Of a stretch of 64,000 nucleotides of DNA, positions 24,001 through 35,782 are shown one piece after another; position 1 is the stretch's first letter; each line of letters begins with the position of its first letter. The position numbers and the translations under genes were made by a program. Under the pieces are notes generated by a model. The model ran no database searches, was not told the origin of the DNA, and worked only from the letters and a program-made list of their open reading frames with translations. The stretch comes from Anisakis pegreffii. Lineage: Eukaryota; Nematoda; Chromadorea; Rhabditida; Anisakidae. The stretch covers positions 62,001-126,000 of the forward strand of contig JAPYMA010000913.1 of the NCBI GenBank assembly GCA_035041965.1. Direction: 5' to 3'.

Positions 24001-27000
24001 TCAACTCCCCTGAGTGCATAAGCCTGACCCATTCTGGGACAACAGAAACATGACAACTGATTAATAATAATTTGCAAATGCAGCAAAAAACGGTTATGTT
24101 CATCGTTCAGCATCGCAAGCTGTTTGTTCAATCAATCTTATTCATATTGACTCAAGATGAGCGAATTTCAGACTTCAGTTTTTAACTGAAATCGTGAAAT
24201 TTCGCTGAAACTTCAAACCGGAATCGATCATCTCACAGAAAAAAAACAGAGAATACTGAGAGATGAGGCAAATTTCAAAGAAAAAAGATCACTTTTTTGC
24301 GGATTCCACTTGTTTATAGTGACATGCTGCGATCGTTTCAAGAATTTTAATGGACGATTCGGCCAGCAAATCGAGTCGTAAAATATTTGTCATATGAGCG
24401 AACGTCGTCTTGATACTGTCCACTAACTCGTCCCAACGTTGCACGCAAACAAAACTGGCACCAAGCAATTGATGAACACTGCAAAATGTATCACAACCAT
24501 TATCATTGTCATGGTTAGCACTGATGAGACTGTACCGAATCGTACAGTAATGACAGTCACTATAGTAACTGATTTAGACATTTTGGAGAAGGCAACTAAT
24601 TGGGTATACTGAAGTTTTGACGCATACGGGACGACGGTTTGGACACGGATGCTGCTTTAAGGGTTTAAGTTTCCAGTATTTTCAATACTACTTCATTCCT
24701 GTGCAATGTGAACTGATCCTCTCATTTCAATACCAATAACAGTTTCAAAACTGATTCCAACACCTCATATAGTAGTCAGTATTGTGATTGTCATCACAGT
24801 AAGAGTATACTATTATAACATCACTATGGTTAGGTAATAGCCGCTGATGCATCCACCATTTTCAGTAACCACTGAATATTTTGCCCAATATTGTGTCAAA
24901 TTATCATTGGGCAAACTTGAAAGTGTAAAAAAGATACGTGAAATGAGCTGTGGAATGAAACAAAAGAATAGTGATCAGCATGAAATTTTACGCATCTGAC
25001 TATCGCGAAGTTTTGAATTTGAAGGAGTTGAAACGTTGTGATATTGAAGAAAATAACGATGGAACTAACGGGAAATCTGAGCGATTATTCGCGTCGAGAG
25101 CGTTACGTAAAGTTTCACTGAACACAAATCGCAACGATGCATTCTGTTCTGCGATCGACAACGCCTCATTGATCCAACCGACTGAATCAGACATCTGAAA
25201 GAAGCGAATTTATAGGGAGTGTTGTGAATGAATAACAAATGAGTGGCCGTGATTCAACTGACTTGCATGACCATCAACTAGGAATTACTTTACTTTAGGG
25301 AGAACTGATAAGACTGTACCGAATCGTACAATAATGACAGTCATAATAGTAACTGAACTAGATATCTTGAAGAAGGCACTAATTGGGTATACAAAGTATG
25401 ATTATGAGAACACTCAAAATTACCTGCTCCTCGATATCTTCGTATTCAGATTGCAGCTTCTCAATGGCTTCATGCGCTACTCTCACGTTCAGAACGGCTT
25501 GTTTTGTGTAGCCGTTTTCGGTGTCTTTCAACTGTAATGAACATAAATTTCTATTGAACACATTCTCTTGTTTGTAGGCATGACCATAATCGTAAAATAT
25601 TCCTATGTATTTAAAATATCCAGCTTTTGATGTCAACGACGTATATCGCAGCATTCAAAATGAAACCGAACAAAGGCACCAAACAATTAGATTAATTTCT
25701 GTTTAGCACTGATGGAAAATTTGATCTGAATACATTTTGAGAGCAGTCAACTTTTTGGAAAATGAACTGTTCCATCCACTGTGGCGACCGATTCAAGCAC
25801 TGGCACCGAAGACCATTAGGGCTCGGTGCTGACGGCTGACGAAAACATGCTATCACCTAATAATTTATTTTAAGAAAAACTCCGCTTTCTTCTGACATTC
25901 TCGGAAACGCCTTGTGAATCGAATAATAGCCCACTGGATTAAAGTGCATTCGAACGCATGCAAATTCAAAAACATGAACACCAAATCCTTACAACTACCT
26001 TCTCACGAGCGTTTCTCACATCAATTCCACTCACTTGAACACCTTCATTCAACAGTTCAATCACTGAACTCATTGTATGGATCACTTGTAGTTTATCTGA
26101 CTGCAATTTTCTGCAAATGACCATTAAGAAGTGTGGTAATGAGACGATTATCTTCACGAAAATCTTAAAGTAGACACTGGAAAGAAAGGAGATGAAGACT
26201 GAACAATATGGTGGCGTCTGTGACGGTGACAATGCCAATGAGAGGTAAAAACTCACGAGGTATGATTGCTGATTAAATGAACAAATACATCTTCTAAAAA
26301 TGAAGCATGCATCTGGTTGTGCTGATCTACTCTAACTACTGATTATCCACTGGTGCCAACCGGGTATTTCTGACCTCGTTGAGGCAAACGTGCTTATCTC
26401 ACATTTCTATTAGAAAGACTCACACTTTGTAGTCGGAGCCGTGCTTGATGAGCGTACATTAGTCATATAATTACTTTGCATGACTGCGTTCAAACTCAGC
26501 AAATATCGAATAATAAATTGGTTAATAGGTATAAGCCGGATCACAGCCTGGCTCAGGCTCACAACATTAATGATATTGGTACACCACTCGATTTCAAGCA
26601 AAACTTTCCTCCGCGAACGGGAATCGAACGGGAATCAGGCGTAATTCAGAAAAACACAGCCAGCAAAGTACGGTCACGAATGGAACCAAACGTTTCCGGA
26701 TGAGACACATATCACATCGTAAGGATCACTTTTGTTATGACACAAATAATTTCGAGTGAATGGAGTTATGGAGATCGGTTGATAAGTATGGAAATGAGCT
26801 GGCTGCATAAAACCATTGAACAACTAACCGAAATGCACCACGTTGATTCGTTAAACTCAATTGCTCATTCACATTCTCCAGTAATCTCACAGCTGCCAAT
26901 GCGTTCTCGTAGGAACGTGCTGCACTCTTTCGATCACCCAAAAGTAAGTCAATGCCAGCTATGCCTAAAATTTCACTCTGATCTGAATGTACCATACTCT

Positions 27001-29961
27001 CTAGACAAATGTGTTTCTAGTGGTGATATTCTCCAGAAAAACACATCTGCAATGATTAAGTGAATTCATCGTTGAGCCAGTCGTGCGTCTGGCTGCACAG
27101 ACCAAGTGTTTTAAAAATATTTCAAAAACTGCCTAAAGAATCTATGAGTGATGGAAATGTAAAACCGTTGATGCTCGTTTGCATGAGACTCATTCGAATG
27201 AACACAACGAATGATTCAAACGGCTCAGTTTTTCTGATGGCAATGAAAATCAACGACGAAACAATCATGGTGGTGGTGGTGGTGGTGTTGAATGTTCTCA
27301 ATGTGATCATATAAATTTAGAAATCATATCAATCGAAAGTGGGTTTTGTGCATGATGGCTTTGTGCATGGAGAACGCATTCAACTAGAGACAAACACTCA
27401 CTGTTACAGTAGAGGAGTATACTGCGTTGTTTTTCCTCAATTTGATGCGTTGTTATCCGGAACAATTCCTCCATCATTGAATGCTCCGATGTGACATTTT
27501 GTTTGGCCTGAAATTCTTAGAGAGCAGTGTAAGTTTGGTCATCTTGTGGCTATCTAAACCGCAAGAATCAAATTCGATGGCAAATCTATCTATTTCAAAA
27601 GGACAGATAAGTGGATTAACGGTTTATCTATCTCGAAAAGGATAGAAACTATCAAACTGATTGGAAGATATTCTCAACAAACTGAATTGCGTTCCATCAC
27701 CACAATCACAAACATAGTTTGATAATTAGGTGAACATACACCATATTATTTGGCTTCTGTAAACATCACATCTTCCAAGATTTATAGGCTTAATTCAAAT
27801 TGACTGGTTCGCTGTTACCATGATGTGAACATTATTATTTTCTTGTTCTAATTCACTCATTTGTCCTATGGATTCACTTATATTGTAAGCTATCATGGAT
27901 GTTGAGCATTCTTGATTTGAAGTTCATCTATTCAATTTAGTTTCTGCTGATGGTTGCTGTTATTACAATTAATATCGAATAATAAATTGGATAATAGGTA
28001 TAAGCCGGATCATAGCCTGGCTCAGGCTCACAACATTAATGGTACTGGTACATCACTCGGTTTCAAGCAAAACTTTCCTCCGCGAACGGGAATCACACCC
28101 GCAATTCCTTATGTTGTCGTGATCGCAGGCGGATCAATTCGCTCTGATTGTAGCGTTTCACGCTCATCAGATCAGTTTCGCATTATGTGCCCTGAAGAAC
28201 TGATTGCGATCTTAACACAACCACTCGGCAGAGACTGAACGGTCTCCGCGGTAGCTGCTCAGAGGTAGAGCCCCAACCGGTAATTGGTACTTGGCGGGTT
28301 CGATTCCCGTTCGATTCGGAGGAAAGTTTTGCTCGTAACCGAGTGGTCTACCAATATCATTACAATTAATATCATTTCTCAAGCAACGAATTTCGCATTT
28401 TGGAGTTTGAAAGGCTAATGACATCAAAATTCCCAACGAACAGCCAGCCAGCCACCAGTTTGAATAAATGTGAAAATACCCTTGAAAATCGCAGTCCGGG
28501 GTGCACAATAAACGTACGAATTGCTTGCAACGGTTCCATAATAGCATCGAACAACTTCCCATGAAGTTGATTTATAGGCATTTCATCGATGTCGGTTGCC
28601 GCCGCACGTGTGACCACTGCAAACAAGACAAACGCGATTGATTCGTTGAATGAGATGATTGGATGAATTCTTAACTGGATGAATACTCTGACCGAAAGCA
28701 GAGATTCTGCTCAATAGAACGATGTACAAACTTGAATATGTTTCCGGGCAAACTTGAGAAGACGGTAGGCTTGAATGTACCCATATTTCTATAGTATTAT
28801 ATAATATGCATTGATCTATAGTGATCAAATGCATATCAATGAGCACCTCAGCGCCAGTTCAGATAGCTTTAATCAAATAGCTATAACTCCTCAGCTAGGC
28901 GGAATCGCCCGATAAAATGTATATTTTTCTGAATGCAGAGATTCTGCTCGATCGACTGGTGTGAAGAAATTTATATGTTACTGGTCAAAGCTGAGGATAC
29001 GGTAGGTTTGAATGTGCCAACCCCTATAGCATCAGAAAATAGCTATATCTCCTCGCAGAGACGGAATTTTTCAGTGAGTTTTTCATTTTTAGAACGCAGT
29101 CATTCTGCTCAATCGAGCGATGTACAAATTTTAATGTTTCCGGGCAAACTTAAGAAGACGGTAGGCTTGAATGTACCCATATTTCTATAGTATTATATAA
29201 TATGCATTGATCTATAGTGATCAAATGCATATGTTTGCGGTTCTCAGCGCTTTTATACCAGCTGATCGCCTGGGCTATGATTGAAACCAGACTGCGTTCT
29301 TCCCGTTCTGCGGCAGTAATTTTTAAGAGGCGATTTCAGAACAGACGGGAAAACATTACGAAAATCCCCAAGAAGTTTGTTTTATTTCACTCGAATCGCC
29401 TTTATTAATGCCATTTTTGCAAATTGCCCACGTTCAGATTCCATCAATAACGGGATCAATGATACAATCCAAGCCCTTCAACTCGAACTCTCAACTCCTT
29501 TAGTTGGATCTAATGTGGCGTTCGCTGTCTAAAAACTTTATGTAAGATGAAATAGCTTGTTAGGTAGCTCATATAATTTCAAATGACTGCTGAAACTAGA
29601 GAAAGCTTTGCGTTGGAGTTCTAGAACGTAAATTAAAATATGCCTCTTTTTATTGGCATCTGAAATGTGTTTATTGTCAAAAACATTTGGTACTTAGGAT
29701 TAAAAATCTTTCTCAGGAAGCACATATTAGTATTTAAAATGAAGTGTCGCAGTCTTCGCCTCACAGCAATTGATTGGAACTATTAAGACCCATCTCGCCT
29801 ATGCAAAAATTTCCATTCGTAAGACTCATACTCACAGCTCACATGAATAAAGGCATTTACTGCTCTTCTCCTCATTCCTGGTCTGATAATTTCCTAATTG
29901 GCCAAAGCGCTCAAGTAACCAGGCACATCGGAGATCTTGAGTAAGCATCTCATTATTATTA

Positions 29962-30021
<60 letters not shown>

Positions 30022-33000
30022 GTGAATGATAGATGTAAACGATACGAGCTGGTGGAAGGCGATTTAGACGAGAGGTTAACGTCTCTCGATACAACTGCTG
30101 CTCGAGAGGTGAGAAATGCAGTACTGTCACTTCACTTGCACGTGTCGGCGGTGAAATCTGCAAAACCGATTGCGTTTGATCAATCACAAAAAACAACACA
30201 GAAGAGATCATTTCGAAAAATTTCCCATTCCTGGAGCGTTCAAAAGACAGCTGGATCAATTGGACAGTCCAAGTGATCAGAATCAAAAGCAATTGGTGAA
30301 TCATTTTGGTATCAGAATGAGTTCCCACTTCAAAAACTGAATAGATGTCCTTCAAAGCAAACAGAGCGTGGTATAAGCGTCAAATATGAAAACATGTTAG
30401 ATTTCTTGACTTATTCGCTCCTTGACTTTTAGGTGAATACAAGAGAAAAGTCCGTTTGAAGAGTGAATTTCGCTACTCCGAATGGAGCTTGAAGAGGAAC
30501 ATTCTTCAGCTAGGAATCTTAATATCGCAAGACGCAGACTTATCGGGATCGACGAGCATTTTTGATTTTCTCCTCGCACAAGTCAGCAAAAACAGTAATA
30601 TAAGAAAAAAATCCACTTAACATAAAAACACTAAACAACAATTTCTTCGGTATTATATTACTTATCTCTGTTTTTCGCATTTGACTCGAATAGCTCACCT
30701 GATCAATCACATCATCTTTAGTGTTGCGCCAGAGAATTTTTGAAAACAGTCTCAGCAAAGGCTCAGTTAATCCTGTTTCATATGGTCGCCACAGTGCTCC
30801 ATACCACCAGTTTTGGTAACAGTACGGTTCCAGGCCGATGAAACACAGCAGACCATACAAATCTGGATTAATATCTTCATGAAGCTCCCTACGCTTAAAG
30901 AATGACTGATTCAGAATTGATCAATGAGCTGAGTTGATTTGGTCACACTAAAATCTGCAGTCATAACAGTGAATTCAATTGAAATGGTAGTGCACGAGAA
31001 TATCTTTCCCACATATCCGGCGTTTAGATACCACTTAATGCCTGATAACTTTATAGGTGGATCCGACTGGATGGCGTTTCTATCCGTGTAGCTTTTTTTC
31101 ATTTTTCATTCCAAATATTACGGGTTCTTAGGATCACTGGAAAAAACTCTTATACACTAAATTGTGAGGGTAGCTTAAAACATACACTGTCAAGGGTGCT
31201 CCTATAAGATTTGTCATATAAGATACCGATGAGATGTTGGTCATATATGATTTTATGATTTGTCATATTGATATTGTCATATTGACAATATGTCATATTG
31301 ACATATATGATTTGTCATATATGAAAAACACTCGTGTTGAATGAAATGTTGGTGAATATTTCATTCAGTTGAAATGCAAACATATAATTTGCCCAGGTGT
31401 CCAAATCTTACAGACACTCTAGCGTATGTCTACTAATCGAAGGTATTATGTCATGATCGTTAGCGCTGAAACTCACTTTGGACAGTATTCGTTATCGGTG
31501 TTCCAGTAACACACCATCTGTTCACCGCGTTCAACTTCCAGCACATTTCTGTGACTGTGTTCGACTGAGCCAAACTATTGCCTTCGATTACTTGTGCCTC
31601 ATCCACACAGATACGCCACCATTCAACGGCCAGCAGTGGTGTTGGTGTGATCAGATACTTGCACGGACGTCGAAGCGATTCCGATTTTCGATTAGTTTCA
31701 ACAAAATGCACCTCGTTAGCTAACGTCTCGAATGAACAGATCACAATATGACGAGTGGCTAAGTATTCTGGATGTTTGTAGCCTTCCTTCGCGACACCTT
31801 CATAGAGCTGAAGTATGGTAAGTTCAATTAAAAAACAAAAGGTTTTAATGCTGCAAAAAATTTCGCATTTTCAGAGGTCTCTCTTCAGAGATCTTTCAGC
31901 GATCTTCACTGCTTGCTTTTATAGGCATTTTTAAAGTTTTTGGAATCGTCAGCATTCGTTGAAAACAAACTTCAAATAGAAAACTGATCACTATCTATAC
32001 TACAGAGACCTTCATATGGTCACTCTAAACGAGATTTTTCAAGTGGTGCTAATGCATACCGAATGAAATGGTGAGGGCAGAATTCAGGACATGAGCGATT
32101 ACATGAAAAAAAAGAAAGCAATCTCTTCAGAATGAATCTCGCGCTTTCATCTCAAACAGCTGACCGATGAAAAACTGTATGAACGAAGTGATACGGAACG
32201 AAATCATCAAAAAAAAAACACGGATGGGGGATATGACAACGAAATGAAACGCTCACATCGACTTGAACAGTCTCTCGAACATGCCGCTTCACTTCTTCGT
32301 ACCACTGATGACATATGGTTGATGGAGCCAACACTAGGGTTGTTCCAATTTGTTTCTTCACTTGTTGCTTTTGTAGGCAATTCGGACATTTGAAGAGAAC
32401 GTTTTTGGACTCGAAACGATCCCAGAAGACTTTCCTACGTGAACATTCAATCGCACACAGTTCACATGCAATTGTCAGTGGGACACTCTCGGTATTGCTG
32501 CCATTATTGAGGCGATTCAGTCGTAAACAACTTCTGGCCTTTGATAACTTTCGCTTCTTCGATTTTGGTTGCAGTGCTCGACTGCTTGCATCCAGAAAAT
32601 CGTCGATCTGATTGAAATAATAGGTTCGGCCCAACGATCGCTTCCTCGCCTTCCACGCTGTTCTTAGACTTCTGTAAAGGTAAGGCGCCATCTATGCCTG
32701 CAACGACTGCAGAGACCACCTCATCGAGGACGCATTCCACGCAGGTGCGCTCTTGCTGTGGCCTTGGATCCATCTGTGGAGCTTCTGGATCATTTCGTTG
32801 ATGTGTCATTATCAGTGCAAGCAGTTCAACAGTTTTGCCAAGGCCCATTTCGTCGGCTAGGATGCCACCTGGTGGCACATGAAAAGGCGGCTCAGTGGGT
32901 AGGCAGTCGACGTCGAAGACAGTAGCAGTGAAACGAGAATAGTAGAACGGTGGATCGGCAGGTATACGAAGGAAAAATTCCTCGTTGGAATAATCGAGTT

Positions 33001-35224
33001 GGGCGTGAAGTTCACGTGAGATCATAAAACGTACGGCATCAACCTGAAAATTGAAACCAATTTGCATAGCTGCGTTCAGCAGAATTACATAGGAGTGAAG
33101 CGAAAAAAAAAAGTTTCAAACGTGAACGTTTTTGTAAAGATTCACTTGATAGGGTCGTAAGATGGGTACGATCGAGTCGGTTTTCAACTTCCAATTGCTC
33201 ACTTTCGGCCGCCTTTTTGATAGAAGTCGTAAGAAGCCGTCACAATCCTCTTTCGTCTTCATCGTACACTCCTCATCAATTTCATCGGCTGCTAAACGTT
33301 CCACATGGTCGGGAAAGAACCACGCCATAACATTATTGATGTTCACATAAGCGGCCGATGGAACAGCGCTGAGATCGTTCAGAACCGATGCTGACAGACA
33401 TATTTGCAGTTCCAATGCGCCCAGTGGTGGTCCATTGGAGGAACCATTCGAGAAAGAAGAGGGCGCAGAGGTGGAACAAGCGGAATCCGATGGAGTCCAC
33501 TGGGACGTGCTTGGAAGAGGCTGGCTTTCAGTGTTCAATTTGAGGGTGGATGACAATTTCAGTGCGAAATATTTACGACTCAGCGCTAAATTATTCAGAA
33601 GTGTAAGAATGTCGTGGTCTGTGACTGAATGGCCACTCGATTCATCACCGGATTCGACGTCGATTTTGCATTCGAAAAGTCCAAGAGGTGTACGACGACG
33701 AGCACAGCGACGGGACGGTACGATAGCAGTTTGCAGCTGAAATGAAATTGGTTGCGTTCAACGATTTCAAGTTAGACACACCTTTAAGAGCAATTTCTTT
33801 CATGTCTCTAGTTCGATCACTTCTATTGGTTTTCTTTTCATGCCAGTTTTTTGGGCACTTTTTTATCAGCTTTCAATCGAGTCGCTTATAAACGGGAGTG
33901 GCTGTTCAATCTTCCCCCATTGACATCCGAGTGACCAACGGAATACGAACATTTTTTGCTCGTTCACATCGGAATTCAGCGAACATATCAACTCTATTAA
34001 GGTTTCATAAATTTGATGATATGAACAAAAGAAACGTTTAGTTTCAATTGAGCAGTGAAGGGAATATCGCTTGAAAATGATTGATTGCTTTGCTAGTATC
34101 AATAATGCTTTAAAACCTCAACCAGCAAACGACTCTGCTCTTTAAACATCAACGTTTCTAGCTCATAAATTAACGAAGGATAGCCATAAGATCACGCTGT
34201 TTTGGACAGACGTTACGTTACGTACATCATCCACTTCGTGAAGAGAAAACGAATATATTGGGAGGTTTTCAACATCTCAACGGCTTGATGTCATCCGTTT
34301 CAAAGAATAACTGAATGCAACAAGTTCAGCAAACAAACCTTCACAACAGCACATTCACTGCAATACATGAGATACAGCTGAGTAGGCTTATCAGCGCTTC
34401 TTGACATTGATGATGCTGATGGTGACATTAAGTGATCATAGTAAATGCTCTTCAAGGGAATTTGAATTGTGCCTAAGTGACTCGCAGCCGGGCGATTGAA
34501 CGCATTCCATTTACATGGGATTACTTGCAGGAGCAGCTGAAAATGCTCGTCGGAAACTAACGAATTAAATTCTTTTCTGCGGAACCATAGAAGGAGTGAA
34601 GGTATCTTAAAGTTGGAGTGGTTCGAGTTTATGTGGCAATTGCTTGACGTGAATCAGAATTTTCGACGTTCAAAGTCGAGGACAAACTTATGGAAGTAGA
34701 ATCAAGTGTAAGATGTCATTGATATGTTTTTAGAAGCAGCGGTGATTATTCAAAATCAAAACATTGCAGATGTGAAAGTGAATCACATGGCAGGCACACC
34801 ATGCGAATGAAATGCTCATTCGGTGAATTCGATTGACTGTTTGGCTTAAGCTTAAGTCCTTGAAGTGTCATCAAAAGAGAACATTCAATGAGAACCGAAC
34901 GTCCTGCTCTTAATAATGTACACTTGAGATTTTGTTTTGATTGTGCCCATAAAACTTCTAAAGTCTGAAGCATTCACGTTCAGCTGATGATTTGTATTTG
35001 AGGATATAACTTACTGGATGGGAATGTGCGCCGCAATAGCGACCAACAAACAACGATCTCTCGTTTGCGTCTGTAGAAGCAGCAGCAGCAGCACGCTGAT
35101 TCCTAACAGTGCCATTTTCAGACTCGTTTCTGGGAGTATCATGGGAACTGCTCGGTGCATCATTCAACGTCCGATTAGCTTTGACAACAGTGCTATGAGT
35201 TGGAGTTGTTTTTGTCCTGACCAT
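18028..35224 (-). CDS. SHPRH: E3 ubiquitin ligase / SNF2 helicase SHPRH homologue
   Basis: SHPRH is a nuclear SNF2-family ATPase with a RING inserted in the helicase; it polyubiquitinates PCNA at stalled forks. Firm exons include 35224-35015, 34536-34339, 33736-33146 (ends ILRPYQ), 33043 down to about 32.7 kb (Walker [16 protein letters not shown]), about 32.6-32.25 kb (zinc-binding Cys pairs, then [12 protein letters not shown]), 31807-31477 ([12 protein letters not shown], the DEAQ box), 30905-30699 ([15 protein letters not shown]), 28616-28480, 27507-27402, 26982 down, 26.1, 25.5, 25.2, 24.5, 23.6, 23.2 and 22.8 kb, the RING split over about 22370-22160 and 21620-21470 ([17 protein letters not shown]), 20956-20760, about 20380-20270, 19344-19194 ([13 protein letters not shown], motif VI) and 18077-18028. 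Exons 2 and 4 and the splice near 32.7-32.6 kb are uncertain; overlapping frames there show a short intron is needed. A tiny exon near 29.94 kb is also uncertain. Many introns hold repeats. Confidence 0.92.
18156..18324 (+). mobile_element. 5'-truncated RTE-type LINE tail
   Basis: An open frame with the C-terminal signature of RTE-like reverse transcriptases ([14 protein letters not shown], then [13 protein letters not shown] and stop). A short 3' end follows and terminates in ATCCAGGTAATCCAGGTA. Target duplication ATAACCAATTTCC lies at 18143-18155 and 18325-18337. The last ~50 bases match the R1 elements, which makes this the likely autonomous partner. It lies in the last SHPRH intron. Confidence 0.92.
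18685..18983 (+). mobile_element. R1 non-autonomous retroelement, full length
   Basis: Target duplication ATATCCCTAGA lies at 18674-18684 and 18984-18994. It starts GATTAATATTGCTACTTGG and ends with two ATCCAGGTA units. It lies in the last SHPRH intron. Confidence 0.92.
19883..20145 (-). mobile_element. N2 element: short TIRs with tRNA-Ser-like core
   Basis: Ends GTCGAAACTAAGC and (reverse complement) GTCGCGACTAGC form imperfect 12-bp inverted repeats. The minus strand at 20059-19977 folds like a tRNA-Ser: acceptor strands GGGCCGA and TCGGTCC pair, a D-arm is present, the anticodon loop TTTGAGG gives UGA, there is a long variable arm, and a T-arm GAGTTCGATTC. It lies in an SHPRH intron. Confidence 0.8.
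20433..20487. repeat. (ATT)n microsatellite
   Basis: Uninterrupted apart from one slip; lies within an SHPRH intron. Confidence 0.95.
24521..25395. repeat. direct repeat pair, ~90 bp
   Basis: 24521-24612 and 25307-25395 are clearly related (both contain ACTGTACCGAATCGTACA and AACTAATTGGGTATAC or a close variant). They lie in two different SHPRH introns on either side of an exon. Confidence 0.85.
26500..26640 (+). mobile_element. N1 element, 3'-truncated copy
   Basis: Contains the shared flank block (AATATCGAATAATAAATTGG) plus the left arm of N1. Similarity ends soon after the arm, in a duplicated GGGAATCGAAC motif. Confidence 0.75.
27966..28355 (+). mobile_element. N1 inverted-repeat element with tRNA-like core
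   Basis: Inverted arms lie at 28044-28082 and 28317-28355; the shared flank block is 27966-28043. The core reads as a tRNA-like sequence at about 28241-28312: D-arm GCTCAGAGGTAGAGC, an anticodon arm CCAA-CCGGTAA-TTGG (GGU, Thr-like) and T-arm CGGGTTCGATTCCCG. Opposite orientation to the 8-kb copy. It lies in an SHPRH intron. Confidence 0.8.
28685..29240. repeat. degenerate tandem repeat, ~200-bp units
   Basis: Three related segments each hold an ATTCTGCTC(A/G)AT block followed by a (G/T)GTAGG(C/T)TTGAATGT block. The first and third also share about 100 nearly identical bases ending TGATCAAATGCATAT. A looser relative occurs at 62460-62640. Intronic in SHPRH. Confidence 0.75.
29948..30019. repeat. 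(ATT)n microsatellite in a short intron
   Basis: Lies between an SHPRH helicase exon (ends near 30063) and a putative tiny exon. Read on the coding strand, the whole stretch stays open as poly-isoleucine, so intron retention would not truncate the protein here. Confidence 0.9.
31205..31325. repeat. TGTCATAT/ATATGA low-complexity repeat
   Basis: Short palindrome-rich repeats of TGTCATAT and ATATGATTTGTC inside an SHPRH intron; they could form cruciforms. Confidence 0.8.
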
Positions 35225-35782
35225 GATTTGTTTTCACTCCATAATTGTTTTGTCTGTTGCACTGGGACAGCTTTTCACTTCTGAATTTTTTTAATGTTTT
35301 ATTTCATAGTGTATCTCCGCAATAACAACAACGATTCGTGAAAACAACATTAAAAAACGAACAACGCGTCCAAAACCGCAAACTTGCGACAAAACAAATT
35401 AAATCAAATTAGAAACAGTAAAAAGTCATTCAAACACTGAGCGAGTATAAGAAAACAAATCCAAATTAATCATCCAGAAAAACGACCAAATTTCACAAAA
35501 ACACCTTCAGAGCGACTGCTTGTACACAGTGCAGACAAATGAGAAATTTGGAAAATATATTCTCGCTGCTTCGAAAAAATTTGAGCCTTCGAAGCAAATT
35601 TGAGCCTTTGAAGTAAAATTTTGGATTTCTAAGTTTGAGATCAAGATCAATTCCTGATTAAACAAAATTGATTTAACAAAGCACATTCAAAAATAGATAA
35701 GGGAAACGAGTACAGATCACAAAATTCAGTAGGCGAAGATATGCTTTCATTGGAAACGTGATAGGTTCCACAATTCCGATGA

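Noticed and set aside
32504..32691. Frameshift or pseudogenisation in SHPRH where two frames overlap
   Set aside because: Good acceptors nearby (for example TTATTTCAATCAG at about 32.6 kb) allow a short intron to reconcile the frames; conserved motifs continue on both sides.
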